The translations under genes and the position numbers were made by a program. A DNA stretch of 64,000 nt from Elephas maximus indicus (Eukaryota; Chordata; Mammalia; Proboscidea; Elephantidae): the NCBI RefSeq assembly GCF_024166365.1, contig NC_064820.1:84024001-84088000 (forward strand), given 5' to 3'. The notes beneath the pieces are model-generated. The model worked only from the letters and a program-made list of their open reading frames with translations, was not told the origin of the DNA and did no database searches. Positions 46,601 through 55,087 of the stretch are shown one piece after another. The first letter of the stretch is position 1. Each line of letters begins with the position of its first letter.

Positions 46601-49600
46601 GAGAGTGTGGGAGTCTCAGAAGCCAAGAGAGGGGGAGTATTGATGAAGGAGGGCATGGTCCCCAGGTTGAATGTGGCTGAGTAAGATGAGAACAGAGAAG
46701 CGACTACTGGATTTGACAACAAGTCAGGGGTAACCTTGACAAAAGCCCTTGCAGAGACATGATAGGGAGTAAGGCCTGATTGGAACAAGGATGGAGAGCA
46801 AACTGCAGACCCAATAGAAGGGACCACTGAGGTGCCTGCCACTGAACGGTGGATACCAGCACCTGTGGCATCAGATCTGCTGCTCCTAGAATCTGGATGG
46901 TGGTGCCTCTCTTACCACAGCAGAATCTCTCCTACCCTTGTTCTTGGTACTTCCATATCTAAGATACAAAATCTTAGGCCATGAGTCCAACAAGAATAAG
47001 TCCTATTTGGAAATTCTTCTCATCTTGAGAGGATGGAGTAAAAGAATAAGAATGTCATATTGCTTCCACACATCTTCTGGGGGCAGGAACCTCCAAAATC
47101 ATGTACAATGATTGCTATGATAATTCATCCTCAGTCCAAATATAATTAAGAATATCATGACTATGAATAAAGTGAAAACCCTGGTGGCATAGTGGTTAAG
47201 TGCTACGGCTGCTAACCAAAAGTTCAGCAGCTCAAATCCGCCAGGTGCTCCTTGGAAACTCTATGGGACAGTTCTACTCTGTCCTATAGGGTCGCTATGA
47301 GTCGGAATCAACTCGATGGCAGTGGGTGGGAATGAATAAAGTTTCAGAAAAAAAAAGGGGGGGATCTAAAACGTATTTTGTTCTTACTAATCAGACTTCA
47401 AAATTACAGATTTTACAAGAAAGCTTAAAGAAGACTATCCCATAGTTTTGAGTCTAGGGAGGCTAAAATGTAAATGAAAAACTTGTCAAAATGATTGATA
47501 AACTGTTAACCACTTTCAGTAGCTGAAGTCAGAGAATTTTTGAGATTTCTTCCAAAGTTACTACTCCTAGACAGAAAGAAATTTTGTGTCTGAAAAAAAC
47601 CTTTTCCCAAACGATGTTCTGCTGTGCACAAGAAGGTTAGCAATGTTACTAAGTTGGTCTGGTGAAAGGGAACATTTATTGATACCCAAAATGAGAAGTA
47701 TGATAAACCACTGGTGTAATCTAGCAGCTGGGAGTATTGAAAAATTACTCTGTTTGTGACATAATGTCAAACTTTGAAAAATTGACTACTAAAACTTGAA
47801 GTTAAAAAAACTCTAATAATAATTTTTATTTTTTATAAAAGATGGGCAGCCAAGTGTGCATAAACGACACTTCAATTATGCCAGACTCCTCAAAGCACTT
47901 TTCAAAGAAAGTACTTTCTGCCTTTTAGTAATTGCTCTCTGCTAAAGGTAAAACGGGTTTATGGATCCCAAAAAAAAACCATTGTCGTCAAGTCAATTCC
48001 TACTCATAGTGACCCTATAGGACAGAGTAGAACTGCCCCATAGAGTTTCCAAGGAACTTCTGGTGCATTTGAACTGCCAACCTTTTAGTCAGCAGCTATA
48101 GCTCTTAATCACTGTGCCACCAGGGTTTCCAAGTTTATGGATAGTGAGGACCATATGTATTTTCAATTTATTGTTCCAAGTAGAAGCTTCCTGATTAAGA
48201 GAGGAGAGTTGGACCTACTAGTATCTGGTGAATCCCTAAAGGTGAAACATTCTTCCCATTTGCAGGAGCTTCCATCATTGGCGTGAACTGCCATTTTGAC
48301 CCCACAACTAGTTTAAAAACAGTGAAACTCATGAAAGAAGGCTTGGAGGCTGCCAAACTGAAAGCTTACCTGATGGTCCAGCCCTTGGCCTACCACACTC
48401 CTGACTGCGGCAAACAGGGATTTATTGATCTCCCAGAATTCCCCTTTGGTAAGACAGACTTTTTATAAATAATCTCAGTAGCTTTATATGTGACAAATCT
48501 GTAATACACCTGTAGCCACAGAGCTTTTGTGATTGTAAAGAAATGGCTGCATATCTCTGTATCTGTTGCCCCCGGTTTCTCTCTCTGTACCAACCTTGAT
48601 ATTAGGCAGTAGAAGAGAGAAAAGATGGGATCAGCAAACGAAGACCTCTGAACGTAAATATAAAATCAAAGATGAATCTACATCTAAATAGACAATCAAT
48701 GAGTCATATTTTTAGGGTGGTGAAAAGGATGCTGGGTAGAATCAGCAGAGATTTAGGTTCTGGTTCTAGCTCTGTTGCTGAGTTGTGTGACCTTAGGACA
48801 ATCTCTTAATTTCCCTGGATCTTAATTTGCTCACTGGAAAAATAAGACTGTTAGACCAGATTATCTCCAAGGTCCTTTTCTCCTATTTAAAATTTTGCAC
48901 AGATACTCTTACAGAGTTTTGGGGGTGAGGAGAAGATACCATCACTGGATGACTGTAAAACAAATGTGAGTGAAGAGACTGAGCCAATGATGTAAACAAA
49001 TACTTGCACTCTAGGCAGAGGCAAAAAATCTCTTAGCATGTTGGAAAGTGAGATCAGACTACCTTGAAAATCAACCCAGGGAGGTCAGCAGGGCCAGAGT
49101 ATGGCCAGCCTCCTATGCCATTCTCAGGTCCTTATACCATCTCCTATATCCTATAGGGACTCTCAGATAAGCGAAATAATCAGATTGATGTTATACAATG
49201 ATCAGTCTGACAGAACCACAAGAGAAGAATAGCAAGGCATTTGTGTTACCTACTGTATGTAACAAATTACTACAAATCTTAGTGGCTTAAAACAACACAC
49301 TGTCTCACACTTTCTGTGGGCCAAGTATTTGGGAGTAGCTTAGCTGGGTGGTTTAGGCTCAGGGTCTCTCATGAGCCAACAACCCAGATGTTGGCTGTGG
49401 CTATAGTCATCTGAAAGCCTGACGGAAGCTAGAGGATCCACTTTCAAGTTCACTTACTTGGCTATTGGCAGTCAATGTCAATTGCTTGTTGGTTATTGGC
49501 TGGAGGCCTTGGTTTCTCATCAATGGGCCTTTCCATAGTGATGCTGGAGTATTTTTACAACCTTGTAGACGGCTTCCTCCAGAGTAAGTCTTTCAAGAGC

Positions 49601-52498
49601 AAGCAAGCCAGAAATCATAATGTATTTTATGACCTAGTCTCAGAAGTCATATGCCATCCCTTCCGCCATATATAAACATAAAGTAGCTAATTGTTTTTTA
49701 AAAAAACTTAAAACAAATATTGACAACTTGTTCAATCCATTTATTAAAAATTACATATTCATTTTAGATATTTATTTTTAATATATTTAGAATAACAGAT
49801 TAAGGCAAAATCCCATTTATTACAGGACTAGAACCCAGAGTTACAACCAGGTGGGATATTCAAAAGTACGCCAGAGAGGCCTACAACCTGGGTGTCAGGT
49901 ACATTGGCGGTTGCTGTGGATTTGAGCCCTACCACATCAGGGCAATTGCAGAGGAGCTAGCCCCAGAAAGGGGATTTTTGCCACCAGCTTCCGAAAAACA
50001 TGGCAGCTGGGGAAGTGGTTTGGACATGCACACCAAACCCTGGATTAGAGCAAGGTAAGTACTCTTAAATTACATTTGCTAACCCAAACTCATTTAGATT
50101 ATGTATATGTCTAAGGGAGGCCATTACAAAGAGTGCAGCTAATTTGCTGTGTGATGGTGAAGAATCACTTATCCTCCTTAAATTTTCTCACATAGATATT
50201 TATAAAACATCCTTATGGGGTAATTTCTCAAGAAAGCCTTAAGAAAAAAGAATGTAAATAATGTGATGATGAAATGCAATGAAATGTGATTTCATGCCCT
50301 AATAAAGGACTGCCCATGTCGCAGATGATAACATTGAATGGCACTGAGTATCAAGAAAAAAGCATAGCTAAGTATAACAAATATGAAGTAAATGCCAGTT
50401 CTGTGCCAAGCATGATTCTCAGAGCTGAGAATGCAGTGGTGTACGAGATAGAGCTGACATTCTAGTGAGAGAGATAAATAATAACCAAGAATAAAAAGGG
50501 TATGTCAGACACTGTGCAGGGCTCTAGCAATACAGAAATGGATGGCTGTGGTCCCTGGCATGGAGAATCTCAGTCTTCTGGGGAAAATGGATAGGAAAGC
50601 CAAAGTATTACTATGCAGTGACTGCTTTAGAAGAGGCAAGGATAAAAAGGCAAGAAATGAAGAGGAAGAGAGTGACTGAGTATCTCTGCCTAAAAGAAAG
50701 AGATTTTACTGTTTGGTTTTGAAGACTAAGGGGTCCACCAAATGGAGGATGGGGGTAGAGGGTCCATGCTTAAGCAGAAGGAGCAGTTTTGCTTCTTTCA
50801 GAAGATGTTAATTGAACACAGCCAGCTGAAGTCTGACATTGTTGCAAGTGCTGAGATAGTGAGCTGGACAATGTTGTAGGCAGAGAAATAAACAGATAAG
50901 TTCAAATCAGTACAGTAAATTCAGGAGTGAAGATAAGCACAGGTGCTATGGGGTCTGAGCTAATGTCCTGTGGAGGCAAAAGACAGAGATGGGGAGGGGG
51001 GGGGAATGGTTAATGAAAGACCCCAAAGAAAGGTGATGCCTAAGCCGAATTTTGAAGGATCAATTGCATTAGCCACACAAGTGAACAGCCTGCAGGAAAC
51101 TGCTGAGAGGTGAAAGTATGGTGTATTGAAACCAGAAGTTTAAGAATATTGGAGACAGAATTTGATAGAAGACAAACCTCAGGAGTAGAAGGAGGCCTTT
51201 AAGTAGTCCTGTTCATGAGCTATGTATGACCTCATCCCAAAGGCTATGGGGAGTATAGATGGGTCTTGCCCAAGGGTGCAATGTTAGATTTGCAAATAAG
51301 CACACTTTAATAGCCTTGAGGCAGGGAAACTTGTGAATAGGTCTTTCCTAGAACAGATACCAAACCTAATTAAGCCTGAACTAATGGAGGTGATGCAAAT
51401 AGAAAGCAGAGGATACAGAATCCAAAGTCAGAGGTGCGGAAGTAATACTAGGCTTGGGAAAAAGCAACAAATGTGGGCTCAGCTGATTCATGGGGTAGAG
51501 TACCAGAAGGTGAGGATGGAGAGGGAAGGTAAATTGTATTGAAAATCTTCCTGTTTTGAATTCTTAGTTTTTGATCCCTATACACAAATAGGAAGCCCTG
51601 GTGGCGCAGTGGTTAAGAGCTCAGCTGCTAACCAAAAGGTTGGCAGTTTGAATCTACCAGCCGCTCCTTGGAAACCCTATGGGGCAGTTCTACTCTGCCC
51701 TTAAAGAGTCACTATGAGTTGGAATCATCTTAACAGCAGTGGGTTTGGTTTTTCTGTTTGGTTGGCTGGTTGGTTATAGAACCAAAAACCCATTGCCATC
51801 AAGTCGATTCTGACTCATAATGAACCTACAGGACAGAGTAGAACTCCCCCGTAGGGTTTCCAAGGAGCGGCTGGTAGATTCTAACTGCCAACCTTTTGGT
51901 TACCAGTCATAGTTCTTAACCACTGTACCACCAGGGCTCGTTACTGAAATAAGGGGATTCTTTTTATGGTTATTAGTTGGAAGAGGAGATGCTAAAATTA
52001 AGATATCATGAAACAAATCATAGAAAGCACAGTTAAATTACAATTAAGTAGTATACTGCTATCTGGTTAGCCATGTTCTCTGGTTAATAGAGGATTAATA
52101 TGATAATACACATATTTAAAAAGGAAATTCAAAGTAATTTTAGACCTACAGATTCTGGTGGGGGGGGCGGTTAGTCCAAACTAATAAATTGTGTTTCAAT
52201 GGACACCCTCTTAGCATCCAAAGATGCCTCCATGGATGTATCCTAGCTCAGTGGCATATAGAGGCCGAAACTAGGGGAGGAGTCTAACGCTGGCGTGTTT
52301 TGTTCACACAGGGCCAGGAGGGAATACTGGGAGAATCTTCGGATAGCCTCAGGCAGGCCGTACAACCCTTCAATGTCAAAGCCCGATGCCTGGGGAGTGA
52401 CCAAAGGAACAGCCGAGCTGATGCAGCAGAAAGAAGCCACGACTGACCAGCAGCTAAAGGAGCTCTTTGAAAAACAGAAATTCAAATCTGTACCATAG
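34569..52498 (+). CDS. BHMT: BHMT, betaine-homocysteine S-methyltransferase (complete, 8 coding exons)
   Basis: Cytosolic zinc enzyme that transfers a methyl group from betaine to homocysteine, giving dimethylglycine and methionine; in mammals mainly in liver and kidney. Coding exons: 34569-34601, 38589-38721, 42353-42471, 43459-43650, 44011-44158, 48266-48448, 49826-50054 and 52312-52498. They total 1224 nt, 407 residues plus TAG. The (beta-alpha)8 barrel spans about residues 11-318, then the dimerisation arm and a C-terminal helix. Visible landmarks: Asp26-Gly27-Gly28, Glu159-Tyr160 across the exon 4/5 junction, and zinc ligands Cys217, Cys299 and Cys300, all at human positions. All introns are GT-AG. 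The chosen ATG gives [11 protein letters not shown], matching the family N-terminus, and sits 97 bp after a TATA box. The protein ends KFKSVP, one residue longer than human. Upstream BHMT2 is the tandem paralogue. Confidence 0.98.
35373..35590 (+). repeat. AfroSINE
   Basis: Head 'gtccctgggttgcacaaac', 'aaggttggtggttggaaccc', and tail 'gttggaactgattacaccag' with a gtttggtt end. In BHMT intron 1, sense strand. Confidence 0.9.
35653..36189 (-). mobile_element. hAT-like non-autonomous DNA transposon
   Basis: Ends 'cagtggcataactaggg' and, reversed, 'tagtggcatcactaggg' form terminal inverted repeats. It is the opposite orientation of the element at 59990-60728, sharing 'agcatgtgcttgtagcctgt' and 'tttgacaaaatcagaaaata'. 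It carries a 60-codon reverse frame (35832-36014) that is also open in the other copy. The 8-bp flanks match poorly here. Confidence 0.78.
37275..37308. repeat. Perfect 34-bp AT-rich palindrome
   Basis: 'aattaacaagaatata' followed by its exact reverse complement around a TA core; no spacer. In BHMT intron 1. Confidence 0.95.
37826..37878 (+). repeat. AfroSINE 3'-tail fragment
   Basis: 'ccagtcagaattgacttgac' then 'aacaggtttggttttgtttt'; only the last about 50 bp. Confidence 0.75.
38589..38721 (+). CDS. BHMT: BHMT coding exon 2
   Basis: 133 nt, starts at Gly12 ([20 protein letters not shown]), includes Asp26-Gly27-Gly28 of the first barrel strand, and ends after the first base of a Val codon. 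Acceptor ttttag; the donor gttggt is a weak GT site. Confidence 0.96.
39265..39670 (+). repeat. MIR SINE split by an AfroSINE
   Basis: MIR halves 39265-39405 ('ggcttcagtttcctgttcta', 'ctacctcataagg') and 39576-39670 ('ttattatgaggattaaatta', 'gtgcatggtacatgtt') join in register when the SINE is removed. Confidence 0.88.
39406..39575 (+). repeat. AfroSINE, well preserved young copy
   Basis: Starts 'ggaaaccctggtggcgtagt'. Polymerase III promoter boxes are intact: A box TGGCGTAGTGG (39417-39427) and B box AGTTCGAATCC (39461-39471). The tail 'gggtcgctatgagttggaat' ends in a T-rich run. Flanked by aaggtt at 39400-39405 and 39576-39581. Confidence 0.95.
40233..40650 (+). mobile_element. RTE LINE 3'-end fragment
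   Basis: Plus-strand tail from 'aaagctggacaatgaataag' through 'ctggagaaggacttcatgct' and 'gcgcaggaccgggcagtgtt' to 'gacggcaccaaacaacaac'. Sense orientation in BHMT intron 2. Confidence 0.9.
40817..41309 (-). mobile_element. MaLR-type solo LTR
   Basis: Reverse copy of the family at 15985-16477, also 493 bp: 'tatcttagttatctaatgca', 'cttttatatctcaaagaaga', 'aatcaggcctagccaaattg', ending 'caattcaatccatgata'. Flanks cttga and tttgg match only partly. Confidence 0.85.
41740..42125 (+). repeat. L2 LINE 3' end
   Basis: 'tgcaattcagatgatccctc', 'cctctgtgggacgtccctct', 'gattgtaaatttctccaaga', 'cagtcaataaatgatgagct': the L2 ORF end and 3' UTR. Confidence 0.8.
42353..42471 (+). CDS. BHMT: BHMT coding exon 3
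   Basis: 119 nt: [34 protein letters not shown], then VAEKIS. Acceptor ctcgcag, donor gtgagt. Trp replaces Arg of the human ENRGNY stretch. Confidence 0.96.
42472..43458 (+). other. BHMT intron 3
   Basis: 987 bp, AT-rich, with A/T runs at 42580-42592 and 43007-43020. No repeat or gene recognised. Confidence 0.75.
43459..43650 (+). CDS. BHMT: BHMT coding exon 4
   Basis: 192 nt, exactly 64 codons, phase 0 at both ends: starts [14 protein letters not shown], contains [13 protein letters not shown], and ends with Glu159 of DFLIAE. Donor gtaaac. The frame at 43501-43734 runs past this donor and overstates the exon. Confidence 0.97.
43651..44010 (+). other. BHMT intron 4
   Basis: 360 bp, no repeat seen; ends in 'tttatttcag'. 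Confidence 0.85.
44011..44158 (+). CDS. BHMT: BHMT coding exon 5
   Basis: 148 nt, starting with Tyr160: [16 protein letters not shown], then [16 protein letters not shown]. Donor gtgatg is weak but GT. Same length as BHMT2 exon 5. Confidence 0.96.
44325..44342. repeat. (CA)n microsatellite
   Basis: About nine CA units ('tgcacacacacacacac') in BHMT intron 5, then 'cata'. Confidence 0.9.
45063..45380 (+). repeat. SINE with tRNA-Gly-like head and RTE-like tail
   Basis: The head 'gcagtggtggttcagtgata' and 'gaattgtcacc...gtttgattcccggc' matches tRNA-Gly, including A box and B box. The middle ('gtgtgttgctatgatgctga', 'actaagacagactaggaag', 'tgatctacttctgaaaat') matches the leader of the RTE LINE at 54047-54330. 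The tail 'ggccaactcaatagcagc' plus 'taacaacaacaacaac' matches the LINE 3' end. Not a tRNA gene: the acceptor stem does not pair and no discriminator end follows. Confidence 0.85.
45405..45525 (+). repeat. L2 LINE 3' fragment
   Basis: 'cctccctcactagattgtaa', 'gggagggactatgtctgttt' and 'gcacagtgcctagcccataa' are an L2 3' end. Confidence 0.82.
45529..45908 (-). repeat. AfroSINE split by an opposite-strand AfroSINE
   Basis: Reverse halves 45529-45605 ('ctgattctgactcatagaga', 'gccccatagggtttcc') and 45792-45908 ('aaatctttacaggagcagat', 'ctgtgccaccagggctctt'). A few bases are missing at the junction. Confidence 0.9.
45606..45791 (+). repeat. AfroSINE nested in an AfroSINE
   Basis: Head 'ggtgccctggtggcacagtg', tail 'agtcagaattgactggacag', ending in a 16-17 nt T-run. 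The right junction is again an AATCTTTAC motif of the host SINE. Confidence 0.9.
47174..47331 (+). repeat. AfroSINE, young copy with target-site duplication
   Basis: 'gaaaaccctggtggcatagt' to 'ctcgatggcagtgggtggg'. Flanked by perfect 11-bp atgaataaagt at 47163-47173 and 47332-47342. Confidence 0.95.
47968..48131 (-). repeat. AfroSINE, short subtype
   Basis: A-run and 'ccattgtcgtcaagtcaatt' to 'ctgtgccaccagggtttcc'; ends 134 bp before BHMT exon 6. Confidence 0.93.
48266..48448 (+). CDS. BHMT: BHMT coding exon 6
   Basis: 183 nt: [13 protein letters not shown] with the first zinc ligand Cys217, then [19 protein letters not shown] and [20 protein letters not shown]. Acceptor ttgcag, donor gtaaga. 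Confidence 0.97.
48735..48930 (+). repeat. MIR SINE fragment
   Basis: 'ggttctggttctagctctgt', 'gttgtgtgaccttaggacaa', 'gcctatttaaaattttgc'-like decay at the end; the MIR 5' half and centre. Confidence 0.75.
49240..49675 (-). repeat. Old MLT1-like LTR or related repeat
   Basis: 'gtaacaaattactacaaatc', 'ttagtggcttaaaacaacac', 'tgacctagtctcagaagtca' and 'gccatcccttccgccatat' belong to a common mammalian repeat. I believe it is a reversed MaLR LTR, but the family is not certain. Confidence 0.6.
49826..50054 (+). CDS. BHMT: BHMT coding exon 7
   Basis: 229 nt: [38 protein letters not shown] with zinc ligands Cys299 and Cys300, then the dimerisation-arm start [15 protein letters not shown]. Acceptor ttacag, donor gtaagt. 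Confidence 0.97.
51593..51765 (+). repeat. AfroSINE, plus member of an inverted pair
   Basis: 'gaagccctggtggcgcagtg', 'ggttggcagtttgaatctac', tail 'aacagcagtgggtttggttt'. A few T/G-rich bases separate it from the reverse copy. Confidence 0.95.
51779..51940 (-). repeat. AfroSINE, minus member of an inverted pair
   Basis: 'aaccaaaaacccattgccat' to 'actgtaccaccagggctcg'. Tail-to-tail with 51593-51765, giving about 160-bp complementary arms. Confidence 0.95.
52312..52498 (+). CDS. BHMT: BHMT coding exon 8 (C-terminus and stop)
   Basis: 187 coding nt: completes RARRE, then [23 protein letters not shown]-type stretch (here [18 protein letters not shown]) and the C-terminal helix [14 protein letters not shown], then TAG at 52496-52498. 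Human BHMT ends KFKSQ. Confidence 0.97.
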
Positions 52499-53600
52499 CC
52501 TCAATGGAGAATCTATCTTTGGTGAATTCCTCTGTTTGGGCCACAGTTCCTAAAAATAAGGAAAAGATGGTTAAAAAGCAATGCATGTATTAATTCCAGG
52601 CTACACGTTTAATTGGTATTAGTTGAATGAAATAGAAGTACAAATAGCACTGGAGAATTTTAAAAGTAGGTTTTAGAAGTTTACTTAGAAGTAAAATAAG
52701 AAGTAAATCTTAAATAGGTTTACAAAGCACCTGTGGGAATCACTTGGCCCAGGAAAAGTAATTCAAGCACTAATCCTGGTTCAAGAACTTTTCAAGCTAG
52801 TGAGAAAGATGAGGCGTGAACCTTCGTAAGTGAGTCAGCAAGCAGGCAGGGACAGCTGAAGTGCTATGGAAAAGTGCCTTCCAAGTTCGTTTGAACATGA
52901 CCTATAATAAAAACAAACAAAAACAATTTATATAATGACCCAGTAAGACATGTAATACATAAATATGAAATAAAATGTGATCCATCTTGTCATTTTCTAT
53001 TCCTTTCTGTTCTGTTTCATTAATAATAAACTGGTGATTAAAAAAAAACAACAACACATTGTCATGGAGTTGATTCTGACTCATAGTGACACTATAAGAC
53101 AGAGTAGAACAGCCCTGTTGGGTTTCCAAGGAGTGGCTAATGGATTTGAACCACCACCTTTTGGTTAGCAGCTGTAGCTCTTAACCACTGTGTTACCAGA
53201 GCTCCAAACATGCTGGTTGAGACTTTTAAATTGACTTTATGACTCATTAATTGGTTTTGGCCCACAGTTTTAAAAACATTGCTATAGGCCATTTCACATA
53301 TGGGGACTTTCCTCTATTTTGAAATTTATTCTTATTAAGAAGATCAAGGTCATCTAGAATCAATACATATTTAAAACCTAAAGTTCTGATTCTGGCTTTA
53401 GGTTCCTGTCTCCGCTTCCTGACTCATCTCTACCTCTGAGAAACATACACCAATATGTTGGTATTAAAACACTATCCATCCTGCTCAAAACTGGACTGAT
53501 CTAAATGCCTCAAGTCTGTAAGCCTGAGGAGCAATGAGCTTGTGTTACTTTGGTATCTTAAAAAGTAACTTTGATAGTAATAAAAAATAGAAATTTTCCA
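52499..53600 (+). other. BHMT: BHMT 3' UTR and candidate poly(A) signals
   Basis: AATAAA hexamers at 52906-52911, 52969-52974 and 53579-53584. I cannot tell which is used; the last gives a 3' UTR of about 1.1 kb that would include a reversed AfroSINE (53041-53206). Confidence 0.45.
53041..53206 (-). repeat. AfroSINE
   Basis: 'acaacaacacattgtcatgg' to 'ctgtgttaccagagctcc'; possibly inside the BHMT 3' UTR. Confidence 0.92.
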
Positions 53601-54046
53601 AACTCTAGCTAGGTTTCTTACATTGAGAACTAGGATGTTTTTAAACTGGTAATTTAATATCTACTTTCCTATGAGAGCTCAACCCCAAAAATGCATGAGC
53701 ACTAGATATAATTTACACATAAAATTTACATATAAAAAAGTGTATGTGCTGCTTTATAAAACATTCCTAGATTGGTTTGACTTTTTGAAATCATAATTTT
53801 TTTCAGCTATTAAAAAAAAAAAAAGACTATTTCGGTTGTATTTGATTCTTTAGTTCTACAATTTGCTAAATCTTGTATGAAAACCCTCAACCTCAATTTA
53901 TCCATCTATTAAATAGTAACACTACCCATGTACTTTATTAGAATTCTGGAATTTCAAAGGAGGAGGTAGCAGTATTTAAAGGAAAAAGAAATTTCCAGAG
54001 GTTTTTTTACCCAGAGAGTCAATCATCTACTTCTTATCCCCCAATC
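53600..54046. other. Downstream of BHMT, nothing recognised
   Basis: About 450 bp of AT-rich DNA with an A-run at 53811-53824. Confidence 0.6.
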
Positions 54047-54330
54047 CACCACTCGTCTGTCAGTTTGTTGTACTGCGGTGGCTTGCGTGTTGCTGGGATG
54101 CTGAAAACGATGTTACCAGTATTTCAAATACCAGCAGGGTCACCCATGGTGGATAGGTTTCTGCAGACTAAGACAGACTAGGAAGAAGGACCTGGCAATC
54201 TACTTCTGAAAAAATTGGCCAGTGAAAACCATATAAATAGTGGTGGAACATTGTCTGATATAATGCCAGAAGGTGAGACCATCAGGTTGGAAGCCAGGGG
54301 AAGAGCTGCCTCCTCAAAGCAAAATCGACC

Positions 54331-55087
54331 TGTAAAAATGGCTTGGAGGACAGTATCTGACATCCTCCAACTACACAAGGGGCAAGGAAAACCAAGATCA
54401 ACAGCACAGGGCTGATTCCCATGAGGTGGAGGCCAGACAAGCTCCCCTCTCTGCCATCTTTCCTAATTCTGATACGAATTGTCCCTTGCACAGCACTCTC
54501 TACTTCTCTGCTGGGTTCGATAATTCATTGCAATGACCACACAGAACTCATAGGCAACACTCATGATTATGGGGTTTATTAGGGAAGTAACAGTTACAAT
54601 TCAGGCTCAAGAACACTCAAGGATACAGCTCTTCCATCAGGACAGCCTCTTCCCAGTGGTCCTCGCAGGCATGCCTCTCCCTGGTCCTAGGCCTCTCCCC
54701 AGAGGCACTCAGCTTTCTCTCTTCGTCCGTGGGCTGGGCATCCCACTGAGCTGTCTCTTGCTGCTGGGTCTCTGCTGCTACCACTTCTCACTGTCTTCAG
54801 GGTTACAGCTAGTTTGCTCTCTCTCTCTCTCTCCATCTCCTGATTCCAGGAGCTTCTAAGGGCAGGGACCCCAGATCCAAAGGATGTGCTCTCCATTCCT
54901 GGCTGTTTTTCCTTGGTGCTGGTAAAATCCTCCTCTCTGCTCTGGAATTGGCTCTCTTTTAAGGCAAAACTGACCAATCCCCTTGGTGGGCCACAATTAC
55001 CCTATCACGCAGTCCTACCAATTACCTGGGTGGGGGTTACAAGGCCATGACTAGGAAGGCCATACAAGTGTAATTAATTGTACTGCA
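54331..55087 (-). mobile_element. Solo LTR inserted in the RTE LINE leader
   Basis: 757 bp with TG...CA ends ('tgtaaaaatggcttgg' to 'attgtactgca'). Flanked by cgacc (54326-54330) and ggacc (55088-55092), where the LINE reads 'gacctt' across the gap. 'ggtttatt' at about 54573 is a reversed AATAAA, so the LTR points leftwards. It shares 'ccaatccccttggtgggcca' and its end with 59700-61613. A CT-rich run lies at 54819-54834. Confidence 0.85.

Larger units (their letters stand above)
44159..48265 (+). other. BHMT intron 5
   Basis: 4.1 kb with a CA repeat (44325-44342), a tRNA-Gly-type SINE (45063-45380), an L2 (45405-45525), nested SINEs (45529-45908) and AfroSINEs at 47174 and 47968. About 46260-46870 looks like a worn ancient repeat; 44345-45060 and 47343-47967 show nothing I can name. 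Confidence 0.8.
48449..49825 (+). other. BHMT intron 6
   Basis: 1.4 kb with a MIR (48735-48930) and an old LTR-like repeat on the reverse strand (49240-49675). The AT-rich remainder shows nothing else. Ends 'atttattacag'. Confidence 0.8.
50055..52311 (+). other. BHMT intron 7
   Basis: 2.3 kb. The first 1.5 kb has only vague ancient-repeat similarity (50395-51100). An inverted AfroSINE pair follows (51593-51940). A G-run sits at 52160-52169. Ends 'tgttcacacag'. Confidence 0.8.
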
